DNA from: Methylotenera sp. | GTDB taxonomy: Bacteria; Pseudomonadota; Gammaproteobacteria; Burkholderiales; Methylophilaceae | Length of the DNA stretch: 64,000 nucleotides | Assembly: GCA_030693535.1 (NCBI GenBank) | Contig: JAUYAL010000046.1 | Location: forward strand, 1 to 64,000 | Reading direction: 5' to 3' | In this document: positions 20,484 through 29,083 of the stretch, piece after piece | Numbering within the stretch: position 1 is the first letter of the stretch | How the letters are laid out: each line of letters starts with the position of its first letter | The notes under the pieces: generated by a model | Told to the model about the DNA's origin: nothing | What the model saw: the letters and a program-made list of their open reading frames with translations, nothing else | The model's database searches: none | Position numbers and translations under genes: made by a program

Positions 20484-20507
20484 ACGGCTTGTTCATGAAC
20501 AAGCCGT
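20484..20507. repeat. Perfect 24-bp palindrome between mlaB and the ABC ATPase gene
   Basis: ACGGCTTGTT (20484-20493), CATG, then AACAAGCCGT (20498-20507) reads the same on both strands. As RNA it makes a 10-bp stem with a 4-base loop. It has no immediate U-tract on either side, so it may be a weak terminator, a processing or attenuation hairpin, or a protein-binding palindrome in the 123-nt gap. Confidence 0.6.
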
Positions 20508-20553
20508 TAGAATTTACTACTATATGAAGCGCTATTGCAAAAAAACAATACAG

Positions 20554-20862
20554 CTAATTCGTACTTAATGGGACAAATTCTGCCACGCCGTAAAGTGTCA
20601 CCAAGTGACTTAAATTCGTGGGTAAATTAGCAAAGCTTACTTTAGATGTTGATGCAAATGCGCGACGCTGCCACTCCATCATCAAGCTGAGCGCTACTGT
20701 ATCAACTTTCATTACTCCAGAAAAATCCACCACAAACTCATCGCTCATGGATAAAGATTCGCTTTTAAGCAACAGTTCATTGGCATTGTCCATTAACAAA
20801 TCACCTGAGACATGCCATTTTCTTTCTTGCTGAACGATATCAGGCGCTGTAATTTTAATCAT
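20554..20862 (-). CDS. mlaB: STAS-domain subunit of the Mla lipid transporter
   Basis: A 102-residue STAS-domain protein with the FVVDFSGVMKVDTVALSLM core, where the Asp/Thr pair occupies the STAS phosphorylation-site region. MlaB binds the MlaF ATPase and stabilises MlaFEDB. It is the last gene of the mla series. Confidence 0.87.
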   Translation of the reverse strand: MIKITAPDIVQQERKWHVSGDLLMDNANELLLKSESLSMSDEFVVDFSGVMKVDTVALSLMMEWQRRAFASTSKVSFANLPTNLSHLVTLYGVAEFVPLSTN

Positions 20863-20877
20863 CGGGGTTTCTATAGT

Positions 20878-21504
20878 TTATGATTTAAGGCCAGCAGCGG
20901 TATTTTTGTCGGCCAGTTTTTTATTTAAGCTATCCAATCCATTTTGACGGATTTCATTGCTAAATTGACTGCGATAGTTGGTCACTAAACTTACGTTCTC
21001 AATCACGATATCATATACTTTCCAGCCAGTAGCACCTTTTACCAAACTATAGTCAACAGCAACTGGTTGACCACCCGACTGTAAAATCTGTGTTTTTACA
21101 CTTACATTTTTTGCATCTGGCTCAGAACGCATCGGTTTATATTCAATTACCTGATCCTTATATTTACCGAGCGCACTTGCATAAGTACGCAGCAATAAGC
21201 TTCTAAACTCTTTTTGAAAAGTAGCTTGTTGCTCTGGTGTAGCTGACTTCCAATTTTTACCTAACACCATGCGACAAACTCGATCAAAGTCAAAATTAGG
21301 TAATATTTTCTCTTCTGCAACTGCAAATAATTTTTGTTGATTACCTGATTGAATTTCTTTGTCATTTTTAATGATTGTTAAAACATCATCTGCAGTTTGC
21401 TTTACCAGTACATCTGGTGCCAACTCAGCATTTGCAATAGTTACGCCCGCAAACAAGCTCACAGACAAAACAACACCTACTAAAAATTTTCCGAAAGCTT
21501 TCAT
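20878..21504 (-). CDS. mlaC: Periplasmic phospholipid-binding protein MlaC
   Basis: A 208-residue protein of the MlaC/Ttg2D family: a signal peptide (about 1-26, ending at ANA), then the all-helical/sheet lipid-binding domain with the family motifs NFDFDRVCRMVLGKNW and FQKEFRSLLLRTYASAL. It shuttles phospholipids between the outer-membrane MlaA complex and MlaFEDB. It lies between mlaD and mlaB with no mlaA alongside. Confidence 0.93.
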   Translation of the reverse strand: MKAFGKFLVGVVLSVSLFAGVTIANAELAPDVLVKQTADDVLTIIKNDKEIQSGNQQKLFAVAEEKILPNFDFDRVCRMVLGKNWKSATPEQQATFQKEFRSLLLRTYASALGKYKDQVIEYKPMRSEPDAKNVSVKTQILQSGGQPVAVDYSLVKGATGWKVYDIVIENVSLVTNYRSQFSNEIRQNGLDSLNKKLADKNTAAGLKS

Positions 21505-21576
21505 TTAAATCCTTTTTTACATCAATTTAATTTGAATTAAATATTATCTTACTAAACTTCACCTTAAACACTAGAA

Positions 21577-22128
21577 CTAAAACGGCGCATCACCCAATTC
21601 AGTTGACTTGCCATCTCCAGCGTTTTGATTCTCGCTGCTACCAGCTACGCTAGGTGCAGCAGTTTTGGCATCCGTTTCAGAGGCCTTACTAAATAAAAAC
21701 TGACTAATCATTTTTTCCAGAACGATAGCATCTTGCGTTTTTGCAATTTTATCACCATTTTTCAATACAACTTCATCGCCACCCGCTTCAAGACCAACAT
21801 ATTGCTCACCTAACAAACCAGCAGTATATATATTTGCGAAGGTGTCTGCAGGAAAAGAAAATCGCTTATCGATATCAATAGTCACGACCGCCTCAAACCT
21901 TGCGCTATTAAAAACAATGCTTTCTACGCGACCCACCACTACACCTGCACTTTTGACTGGTGCATTTGGTTTTAAACTACCGACGTTTTCAAACGCCGCG
22001 GTGACGCTGTAGGTTTCACCAATTTTACTAGAGGTTAAATTGCCAACCTTCATCGCTAGCCCGAGCAAGGCAGCAACGCCTAATGCGACAAAAACACCTA
22101 CCCATAGATCTATTGTTGTTCTATCCAC
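21577..22128 (-). CDS. mlaD: MCE-domain protein of the Mla lipid transporter
   Basis: A 183-residue inner-membrane anchored MCE protein: an N-terminal helix (about 8-28), one MCE domain with PVKSAGVVVGRVESI and GLLGEQYVGLEAGG, then a Ser/Asp-rich tail. I chose GTG at 22128 because GAGGGG lies six bases before it and the resulting start VDRTTIDLWVGVFV matches MlaD; the upstream in-frame ATG at 22155 adds nine unrelated residues. It forms the periplasmic hexamer on MlaFE. Confidence 0.9.
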   Translation of the reverse strand: MDRTTIDLWVGVFVALGVAALLGLAMKVGNLTSSKIGETYSVTAAFENVGSLKPNAPVKSAGVVVGRVESIVFNSARFEAVVTIDIDKRFSFPADTFANIYTAGLLGEQYVGLEAGGDEVVLKNGDKIAKTQDAIVLEKMISQFLFSKASETDAKTAAPSVAGSSENQNAGDGKSTELGDAPF

Positions 22129-22254
22129 TTCATTCCCCTCAAATGACAACCGCATTTAGGGCACACCTGTAAATCTAATTTCCGTCGCTATACCGCGTTA
22201 CACGAAAGCTTAGTAATTTAGATTTATAGAAGCACCTTTACCTTATCCTTCGCC

Positions 22255-23061
22255 TTACACAACCATCATAAATGACGTCAATACAAAATCTAAAGCCAAT
22301 ACGGTCAAGGATGAAATCACTACCGTACGCGTAGTCGCGCGGCTCACACCTTCAGCCGTGGGTGGTGCATCAAAACCCTCAAACAAGGCAATCATGGTAC
22401 AAGCAACGCCAAATACAAGGCTCTTGATTAAACCATTCACAATATCTAACTTGAAATCTACATTAGCTTGCATTTGTGACCAAAATGCACCGTCATCTAC
22501 ACCAATAAGTGGTACTGCGACTAAGTAACCACCTAAAATCCCTACCATAGAGAAAATAGAGGCCAAAATAGGCATAGAAATTACGCCTGCCCAAAACCTT
22601 GGTGCAACCACACGCGCTATTGGATTGACTGCCATCATCTCCATGGCTGACAGTTGCTCTGTGGCTTTCATTAGCCCTATTTCAGCAGTAATTGCAGTCC
22701 CTGCTCGTCCAGCAAACAGCAAAGCCGTCACCACGGGGCCTAATTCACGGATTAACGCCAATGCAACCAACACACCAATTGCTTCTGAAGAGCCATATTT
22801 TTGTAAGGTATTGTAGCCTTGCAATGCCAGCACCATCCCTACAAAAAACGCAGAAACAATGATAATTAACAGTGACATCACACCAGTAAAATAAACTTCG
22901 CGCAAGGTTAGGTGAAAACGTTTAAAACTTTCACCTGAGTAAATAATGGTCAAGAAAAAAAGTCGAGCGCCTGCACCTAAGCGCCACACACGCTCTATCA
23001 TGCGGTGGCCAATGCCCTGTAATTTAACAGTAATACTAGAAAGTAGGTTTGATTGAGTCAT
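22255..23061 (-). CDS. mlaE: Mla lipid transporter permease
   Basis: A 268-residue permease of the MlaE family with five to six hydrophobic helices and the conserved ELGPVVTALLFAGRAGTAITAEIG motif region that contacts the ATPase. I start at the ATG at 23061 (MTQSNLLSS), four bases past mlaF. A longer open frame back to 23166 overlaps mlaF and has no support. A 126-nt gap to mlaD contains a long-loop inverted repeat. Confidence 0.94.
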   Translation of the reverse strand: MTQSNLLSSITVKLQGIGHRMIERVWRLGAGARLFFLTIIYSGESFKRFHLTLREVYFTGVMSLLIIIVSAFFVGMVLALQGYNTLQKYGSSEAIGVLVALALIRELGPVVTALLFAGRAGTAITAEIGLMKATEQLSAMEMMAVNPIARVVAPRFWAGVISMPILASIFSMVGILGGYLVAVPLIGVDDGAFWSQMQANVDFKLDIVNGLIKSLVFGVACTMIALFEGFDAPPTAEGVSRATTRTVVISSLTVLALDFVLTSFMMVV

Positions 23062-23065
23062 TCTG

Positions 23066-23872
23066 TTAAACAACCTGTCCAGACAGTAATTCTGATTGAT
23101 AATTTTCTGCAGGATAATGAAATGGTACTGGACCATCTTTTTCTCCATGCACAAATTGATGCACAAAGGGTAAGGCAGATTGTATTAAATCATGAGGAGT
23201 ACCTTCAGCTGCGACTTCACCATTGGCAACAAAGTAAACATAATCAGCAATTAAAAAAGTTTCTTTTACATCGTGAGAAACGATAATAGAAGTCGCACCT
23301 AATGCGTCATTTAGGCTACGAATCAAATCGCAAATTACACCCATGGAGATGGGATCTAATCCTGCAAAAGGTTCATCATACATAATAATACTAGGGTCCA
23401 GCGCCACTGCACGTGCTAATGCCACGCGCCGCGCCATTCCACCTGAGAGCTCAGTGGGCATCAATTGGTGCGCACCACGTAGGCCAACTGCGTTTAATTT
23501 CATTAGCACCAAATCCCTAATCATAGATTCAGGCAAATCAGTTAATTCACGCATTGGAAACGCAACATTATCGAATACGCTTAAATCTGTGAACAAGGCA
23601 CCATGCTGAAACAGCATACCCATTTTACGGCGCAACATATAAATGCCATCACGGTCTTGCTCATGCACAACTTCACTTTCAACGCGCACTTTGCCTTTGG
23701 ATGGCCTAATTTGTCCGCCGATTAGACGCAATAAGGTGGTTTTACCGCTACCGCTACCGCCCATAATTGCCACCACCTTACCGCGTGGAAACACCATGTT
23801 GATGCCTTTATGCAACAAGCGGCCTTTGTAACCAAAGGAAAGATTATCTATTTCTACGATATTATTGGTCAT
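23066..23872 (-). CDS. mlaF: Mla lipid transporter ATP-binding protein
   Basis: A 268-residue ABC ATPase driving phospholipid movement by MlaFEDB. Walker A GGSGSGKTT (38-46), signature LSGGMARRVALARA, Walker B SIIMYDEPFAGLDPI and the switch His in VSHDVKE. PFAGLDPIS is characteristic of the MlaF/Mkl branch. First gene of mlaFEDCB. Confidence 0.95.
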   Translation of the reverse strand: MTNNIVEIDNLSFGYKGRLLHKGINMVFPRGKVVAIMGGSGSGKTTLLRLIGGQIRPSKGKVRVESEVVHEQDRDGIYMLRRKMGMLFQHGALFTDLSVFDNVAFPMRELTDLPESMIRDLVLMKLNAVGLRGAHQLMPTELSGGMARRVALARAVALDPSIIMYDEPFAGLDPISMGVICDLIRSLNDALGATSIIVSHDVKETFLIADYVYFVANGEVAAEGTPHDLIQSALPFVHQFVHGEKDGPVPFHYPAENYQSELLSGQVV

Positions 23873-23973
23873 GGGGTGACGTTAAGTGGTTTTATCCGTT
23901 TCAAATCGAACCGTCATTTTAAAACAATTTAGGCTGTGCACAAGCAGTTAATTTTACTGGAATAATGAATATT

Positions 23974-24001
23974 AAAAAACCCGCAAGAATGCGGGTTTTT
24001 T
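23974..24001. terminator. Bidirectional rho-independent terminator
   Basis: AAAAAACCCGC, loop AAGAAT, GCGGGTTTTTT: a GC-rich stem flanked by A and T runs. It ends the pilin-like gene on the reverse strand, and lies just upstream of mlaF. Confidence 0.85.
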
Positions 24002-24016
24002 AATATACCTTATTTA

Positions 24017-24688
24017 CTAAACGCCATAACAAACTATATAAGAAGCTGCTGGGTCAATTATGCCAGTATCTGCAGGCAAGGCTAATCCTGGGGTATTAGT
24101 TCTAGAAGCCAACATGGCTCCTGTTGCTGAATTACCATCATCCATGGTCACATCCAATTGAATGACATACTTACCTAAAACACCTTGTGAACAAATAACA
24201 TAAGAACCCTTAATAGCGGCAGGAGTTGCTGCACCATCAAGCATTGCTGTCGCGGCTGCATTATTTGTTCCAGCCATTATGCCAATAGGGTTGCCATCAG
24301 CATTGGTAGGACGCCAATCTACATTTGCTATATCAGTTGCGCCTGCAGCTAAATTCGCAAGCCGAACATGTTGCCAAAACTGGTAAGATTCCGCTGCATT
24401 ATTGGCACCTGCGGCAAACCAAGTCCCGCCCAACGCACCATCACCGTTTCCGTTTGTACCTGCACCCACATGTGTAACAGCCCGTCTATCATCACCTGGC
24501 AAAGCCTTGAATTTATCTTGATAACCATAAATATATACTGGGATTGTTCTAAAATCATTTGCTAAGTTTTTAACTTTGGCACTATTAATTAATTCTTGGC
24601 CTTTTAATACGCCACCTAAAAGCAAGCCGATAATCACCAGTACAATTGCCAACTCAATAAGTGTAAAACCTGTTTGTTGTTTTTTCAT
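24017..24688 (-). CDS. Type IV pilin-like protein with class-III signal peptide
   Basis: A 223-residue protein. The short positive leader MKKQQTG is followed by FTLIELAIVLVIIGLLLGGV, the prepilin peptidase site (G/F, Glu5) and helical spine of type IV pilins and pseudopilins. The globular part is Gly/Ala/Asn-rich and carries two late cysteines (CSQG and CYGV) that could close a pilin D-loop. No other pilus genes are adjacent, so whether it is a minor pilin, a pseudopilin or a stand-alone adhesin is open. It has GGAGAA before the ATG and a consensus sigma-54 promoter upstream. Confidence 0.88.
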   Translation of the reverse strand: MKKQQTGFTLIELAIVLVIIGLLLGGVLKGQELINSAKVKNLANDFRTIPVYIYGYQDKFKALPGDDRRAVTHVGAGTNGNGDGALGGTWFAAGANNAAESYQFWQHVRLANLAAGATDIANVDWRPTNADGNPIGIMAGTNNAAATAMLDGAATPAAIKGSYVICSQGVLGKYVIQLDVTMDDGNSATGAMLASRTNTPGLALPADTGIIDPAASYIVCYGV

Positions 24689-24759
24689 TTAGTTCTCCGA
24701 ACCATATCGTATATATATGCAAACCAGTTTTTTAATATTGGCCTATGTAAAATTTATAG

Positions 24760-24775
24760 AGCAATATTTATGCCA
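24760..24775 (-). promoter_or_regulatory. Consensus sigma-54 promoter of the pilin-like gene
   Basis: The reverse strand reads TGGCATAAATATTGCT, an exact match to TGGCAYRN4TTGCW with the invariant GG and GC ten bases apart. The predicted transcript starts about 62 nt before the ATG. Sigma-54 promoters with PilR-type activators are usual for major pilins. Confidence 0.8.
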
Positions 24776-25068
24776 ACCAATTTTTGGCTTTTATAGCTAT
24801 TATTTCATTTAAATCGGCAATATTCGTTTGTTACCCGTTGAAAATCCAACAACTTCGTTCAAATTTCGACACTAAAAATTCATCAGATGAATAAATTCTG
24901 CGTTTTGCTATAAGCTATGTTTACAATAAAGAGTTTGTTAAACTTAATACTTGTCTTAATTTAAACCAGTTTAGGTTGAACTAGTGTAATACAAAACAGT
25001 AATGAAGTTAATTCAGTGCAATATTACACAAGCAAGCCTTTTTTCACAAATTTACGAGTCAATAAGCC
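24776..25068. other. Intergenic region between the pilin-like gene and the histidine kinase
   Basis: Very AT-rich divergent spacer of about 290 bases. A short inverted repeat (GCCAA/TTGGC, 24772-24788) abuts the sigma-54 site and could be part of an activator site. No gene, RNA or clear kinase promoter was recognised. Confidence 0.4.
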
Positions 25069-26781
25069 ATGCAACCATTATTGAAACTAGCTCGCCAATT
25101 ATTTAACGATTTTGATCGATTAATGGCTTTGATGATTTTATCATTACATGCTTTGTTGATTTGGGGCGATTCAGGCTACCTGCATAAAGCGCTTTTTTTA
25201 TGTCACTACGGTTGTTTTCTAATGTGGCAACCGGTGATGCGACAAAGCAATAACCTAACATGGAAAACAGTATTACTTATTGTTGCTGGCGCTGCTGTCG
25301 TCATTCTTGTCGATAGTTGGTGGATGACGGCCTTTTGGATAGCTAGTTTATTTGCGCTGATAGGTGGCCGGGTTTTTTCTAGTGAGTCTGCACGCGCGAG
25401 ACTACCAAATATTTTAGCTTCCAGCTATTTGCTCGCCATATTGTTGTTATGGGTTGTACCTAAGCTACTTAATGCAACAAATGATTTAGAAGCAGCTCAG
25501 TTTTTACTGATGTATTTTTTACCTTTATTACCAATCGCTATCTTATTCCTGTCTGCTAATAATAAATCTGCGGCGCAAACCGCAAATATCGATTTTTTCT
25601 ACTCCTTACTTATTTTCTTACTTATTACCATCATCATTCTTGGTAGTTTTGCAATTGGCGTTATTTGGGAAATCCATTACATTAAATTACTGATTTTTGC
25701 TGTGATGGGACTGGCTACCACTTTGGTTATTTTAAGTTGGCTATGGAACCCAAGCGCTACATTCTCCGGCTTGGAACTGATGATGTCCCGCTATTTATTG
25801 AGTATAGGCTTACCATTTGAGCAATGGATTAGAAAAATTGCGATTCATGCAGACATTGAATCAACGGCAAATACTTTTTTACAGGCCTCAATGCGAGAGT
25901 TGGCTGCGCTTAACTGGGTTAGTGGACTAATGTGGGAAGTTGACAACACCAAACAGCAAACCGGAGAAGCAACTCGCTTTATTTCCACTTTTAGCTTTCA
26001 TCAATTGCATTTAACACTTTATTCGCGCTGGCAGTTTAGCCCTGCCATGTATCTACATGTGCAGCTACTTACGCAAATATTAGGTGAATTTTACGAAGCC
26101 AAGCGCCGAGAAGAAACCATTAGCCAAAATACCTATATGCAAACCTTTTATGAAACAGGTTCACGACTGACGCATGACATTAAAAACATATTACAATCTC
26201 TAGGCACCTTAACGGCCGCCACTGAGCAACCAAGCGATGAAGAAGGTGATGTACGGCTGATAGCGCTAATTAAAAAACAGCTCCCTAGACTAAATCAACG
26301 TTTAGCCGCAACACTTACAAAGCTTGAGCGGCCTAGTGTTGAGAAAAAACGTCAAGCGAAAGTCGCGACATGGTGGAAAAGTTTTAGACAATTAAATACA
26401 CATCAACTTATTCAGTTTGAAACACCTGCCAACTTACCAAAAACAGATATTGACCCCGAAGTTCTAGACAGCGTTGTCGATAATTTACTACAAAATGCCT
26501 TAGAAAAAGCAAAACTAGAAGTCAACACCATCATTAAAGTCACCTTAATGCCTTCACAACACTTTTGTTTGGAAGTCACGGATACGGGCTCAGCGATGAC
26601 TTCAGAAACAGCTGAACGCTTGTTTAAGTCGCACGTTAGTTCTAAAAATGGCCTAGGGGTTGGCTTATATCATGCAGCTCAGCAGGCATTGCAGGCAGGC
26701 TATCATTTAAGTTTAGTTGATAACCAAGATGGTGAAGTGCGATTTAGGTTAGAAATGGTTGTTACAGATATTGATAGTTAA
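25069..26781 (+). CDS. Orphan membrane sensor histidine kinase
   Basis: A 570-residue protein. The first 235 residues hold eight or so hydrophobic helices. A soluble GAF-like or linker region follows (about 240-355), then a transmitter: H-box THDIKNILQSL with the His near 368, N-box DNLLQNALEKA near 470, a DTGSAM G1-type motif and the G2-type GLGVGLYH near 528. The layout resembles the PrsK family of exopolysaccharide/PEP-CTERM systems, but no response regulator or PEP-CTERM gene is nearby. It is followed by a terminator and then an insertion sequence. Confidence 0.85.
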   Translation: MQPLLKLARQLFNDFDRLMALMILSLHALLIWGDSGYLHKALFLCHYGCFLMWQPVMRQSNNLTWKTVLLIVAGAAVVILVDSWWMTAFWIASLFALIGGRVFSSESARARLPNILASSYLLAILLLWVVPKLLNATNDLEAAQFLLMYFLPLLPIAILFLSANNKSAAQTANIDFFYSLLIFLLITIIILGSFAIGVIWEIHYIKLLIFAVMGLATTLVILSWLWNPSATFSGLELMMSRYLLSIGLPFEQWIRKIAIHADIESTANTFLQASMRELAALNWVSGLMWEVDNTKQQTGEATRFISTFSFHQLHLTLYSRWQFSPAMYLHVQLLTQILGEFYEAKRREETISQNTYMQTFYETGSRLTHDIKNILQSLGTLTAATEQPSDEEGDVRLIALIKKQLPRLNQRLAATLTKLERPSVEKKRQAKVATWWKSFRQLNTHQLIQFETPANLPKTDIDPEVLDSVVDNLLQNALEKAKLEVNTIIKVTLMPSQHFCLEVTDTGSAMTSETAERLFKSHVSSKNGLGVGLYHAAQQALQAGYHLSLVDNQDGEVRFRLEMVVTDIDS

Positions 26782-26810
26782 ATAGCCAACATTAAGCCGA
26801 TAGTTACAAA

Positions 26811-26840
26811 CAAAAAAGGCAGCAGGTGTTGCCTTTTTTG
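26811..26840. terminator. Rho-independent terminator after the histidine kinase
   Basis: CAAAAAAGGCA, loop GCAGGTGT, TGCCTTTTTTG: an 11-bp stem with a T run. It lies 30 nt past the kinase stop and 10 nt before the IS left end. Confidence 0.85.
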
Positions 26841-26850
26841 TTGCAATTGA

Positions 26851-26872
26851 CCCGTCCTGAAATAAGTTGACA
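26851..26872 (+). repeat. IS left terminal inverted repeat
   Basis: Begins CCCGTCCTGAAATAAGTTG and pairs with the right end at 28154-28175, with one mismatch in 22. Confidence 0.9.
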
Positions 26873-26900
26873 CTTTTTGAATTGAATCAAGGAGAGTCAA

Positions 26901-27302
26901 ATGAGAGTTGGGATTAAGAGGACACAGCGTGATTACACACACGCTTTTAAATTAGCAGTGGTTGAACAAGTTGAACGTGGCGAGCTGTCTTATTTCACAG
27001 CACAGCATCGTTATGGAATTCAAGGAAGGTCAACCGTATTAAACTGGCTACGCAAGCATGGTCGCCTAGATTGGTATGATCTTTCATCATCAGATTTGAA
27101 GGTGACTACCATGACCAAGAAAGCGACTTTGCCACAAACCCCCGAGTAACGCATCAAAGCATTAGAGGCTGAGTTAAAAAACGCCAATCTCAAAGCACAA
27201 CTGTTCGAAGCGATGCTGGATATCATCAAGACTGAATATGGGGTAAAGCTGCCAAAAAAGCCTTTAAGTGCGGCCTTGAAGAAGGGAAAGTTGTTCGACT
27301 AA
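26901..27302 (+). pseudogene. IS3-family orfA (helix-turn-helix), nonsense mutation
   Basis: The first 82 codons encode the IS3 orfA HTH (RDYTHAFKLAVVEQVERGE then TAQHRYGIQGRSTVLNWL). A TAA at 27147-27149 stands where the downstream frame continues as RIKALEAELKNANLKAQLF, the leucine-zipper part, up to the natural stop at 27300-27302. It is most simply explained by a CAA-to-TAA change. A good Shine-Dalgarno (GGAGAG) remains. Confidence 0.88.
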
Positions 27303-28152
27303 GCATCGCCAAAGCTTGTCGTTTTGTCGGCATCAGTCGTCAAGCCAATTATCAGCGGTTAGACGCTGATATCAATCAAACCCATCAGCATCAGACTGTC
27401 GTGCAGCTGGTATGTAAAGAACGTATGGTAAAACCGAGGGTTGGGACACGTAAGCTACATTACCTGCTTAAAAGCAGTATGACTGAACACAAGATCACGA
27501 TGGGTCGTGATGCGCTGTTTGAATTGCTTAAGCAAGCTAGATTACTGTTGCTACCTAGACGTTGTTATCACAAGACGACACATAGCCATCATCGCTCTTA
27601 TAAGCATCCTAACTTACTTAAGCCAGGACCGCAGCAAGTCAAACCGAGCAGTCCGGAAGAAGAATGGGTGGCGGATATCACTTATCTGCCCACACAAACA
27701 CAAAACACCTATTTGAGTTTAGTGACGGATGCTTACTCCAGAAAGATTGTGGGTTACCACGTGGATGGGCATATGCAGACAAGTGCAGTGAGTAAGGCGT
27801 TGAAGATGGCGGTCAGTGCGAGGCGCCATGAGTCTGCATTGATTCATCATTCGGATGGGGAGGGATTCAATGTTGTTCAGCCTAATATCAAGCCATTCAT
27901 CAGCGTCATCAAATCACCTGTTCAATGACGGATGGTTACGATTGTTATCAAAATGCACTGGCTGAGCGTGTGAATAGGATCTTAAAGAATGAGTTTCTGT
28001 TAAACAAACCCAAGGATTTGGATGAAGCGAGAAAGATGGTCAAACAATCCATCAAGATTTACAATGAGGTCAGGTCGCATCAAAGCCTAAAATACAAAAC
28101 GCCCGATGCAGTACATCAGGCGTTTTTAAATCAACCTAAAACAGGTGAATAA
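27287..28152 (+). pseudogene. IS3-family orfB transposase, frameshifted
   Basis: Read in -1 relative to orfA. The rve/DDE domain is recognisable: first Asp in WVADITYLP, second Asp in HHSD near 27855, and the Glu in NALAERVNRILKNEF. Immediately after HHSD the frame is lost. Restoring it in the third frame meets TAA at 27883 and then runs YQAIHQRHQITCSMTDGYDC to the normal end. At least two lesions therefore separate the catalytic residues. Confidence 0.88.
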
Positions 28153-28153
28153 C

Positions 28154-28175
28154 TGTCAACCTATTTCAGGACGGG
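28154..28175 (-). repeat. IS right terminal inverted repeat
   Basis: Reverse complement begins CCCGTCCTGAAATAGGTTG, matching the left end at 21 of 22 positions. Confidence 0.9.
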
Positions 28176-28206
28176 ATAAATTTAAACCTTCAAACTATCC
28201 ACGCTT

Positions 28207-28866
28207 CTATCGTAAACCCTGAATGTAATCAGCTACAGCAGCCATTTCAGCATCAGTCATCTTAGTGGCAATAGTCATCATCATTGGTGCATTAGCACGC
28301 TCGCCTGTGCGGAAAGTTCTTAATTGCGCCAATGTGTAATCTGTATGTTGTCCAGCTACACGTGGAAATTGTTTTGGTAAACCAGCACCATTTGCACCAT
28401 GGCAGGCCGCACATGCCGGCACGCTGGTGGCCGCAATACCACCACGATAGATTTTTTCACCCAATGAGCCAACGCCATTAGATTTAGCTTTGCCTAACAC
28501 CAAACTTTGGCTGGAATAATAAGCCGCCACGCCTTTCATATCTTCATCACTTAACATAGCAGCCATGCCAGACATCACTGCATTCGCACGCTTACCTGAC
28601 TTGAATTCTGTAAGCTGCTTAACTAGATATTCGGGATGTTGGCTGGCTAGTTTTGGATTAGCCGTAATCACGCTATTGCCATCAGTTCCATGACAGGCCG
28701 CACAAACGGTACTTGTAATTTGTGCTACGGTACTTTTTTCTACTGGAACAGCTTCCGCTGGCTTCTCATTAGTAGGCTGAGCAGACACACTCATGGCAAA
28801 GCTCAACATTAAGCTGGCCAAGCTAAGTCTTACAGCATTAAACTTCATTTGATGACTAAATTGCAT
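28207..28866 (-). CDS. Cytochrome c4 (diheme)
   Basis: A periplasmic diheme electron carrier between bc1 and terminal oxidases. It has a signal peptide ending near SVSAQ (residue 30), then two homologous c-type domains with CAACH motifs at C55-C58-H59 and C152-C155-H156, and a Met ligand in each half (MSGMAAMLS and MMMTIATKM). I chose the ATG at 28866 because GGGAG lies five bases before it. The TTG twelve bases further up lies at the edge of that same Shine-Dalgarno. The bc1 genes are elsewhere in this window. Confidence 0.93.
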   Translation of the reverse strand: MQFSHQMKFNAVRLSLASLMLSFAMSVSAQPTNEKPAEAVPVEKSTVAQITSTVCAACHGTDGNSVITANPKLASQHPEYLVKQLTEFKSGKRANAVMSGMAAMLSDEDMKGVAAYYSSQSLVLGKAKSNGVGSLGEKIYRGGIAATSVPACAACHGANGAGLPKQFPRVAGQHTDYTLAQLRTFRTGERANAPMMMTIATKMTDAEMAAVADYIQGLR

Positions 28867-29083
28867 TACCACTCCCAAATATCAAATTAACTTACGTAAA
28901 CGTAATGTGTTAAAGCGACTAATCTAAATTATTCAATCAATTAACTTGCAATTAACGTAGTATTTTAGCGAAAATTGCCTATTCGTGATAGCATTTTTCG
29001 CTATTGTTCATTTTACTTTTATTTGATTATCTTAATATACATCGCTTAGCGCTATTCATTAAGGCAATTAGAATCGGATTTCC

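Larger units (their letters stand above)
26851..28175 (+). mobile_element. Degenerate IS3-family insertion sequence
   Basis: 1325 bp bounded by 22-bp terminal inverted repeats that match at 21 positions. It contains orfA (HTH) and orfB (DDE integrase) joined by a preserved A-AAA-AAG slippery heptamer at 27254-27260 for -1 frameshifting. Both frames carry disabling changes: an in-frame TAA in orfA (27147-27149), and a frameshift and a further TAA (27883-27885) in orfB, so this copy cannot make its own transposase. I see no target-site duplication (TGA on the left, ATA on the right). It lies between a terminator and the end of the cytochrome c4 gene, and disrupts nothing recognisable. Confidence 0.93.

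Noticed and set aside
26845..28182. Target-site duplication of the IS element
   Set aside because: The 3-6 bases on the two sides (TGA or ATTGA against ATA or ATAAA) do not match.
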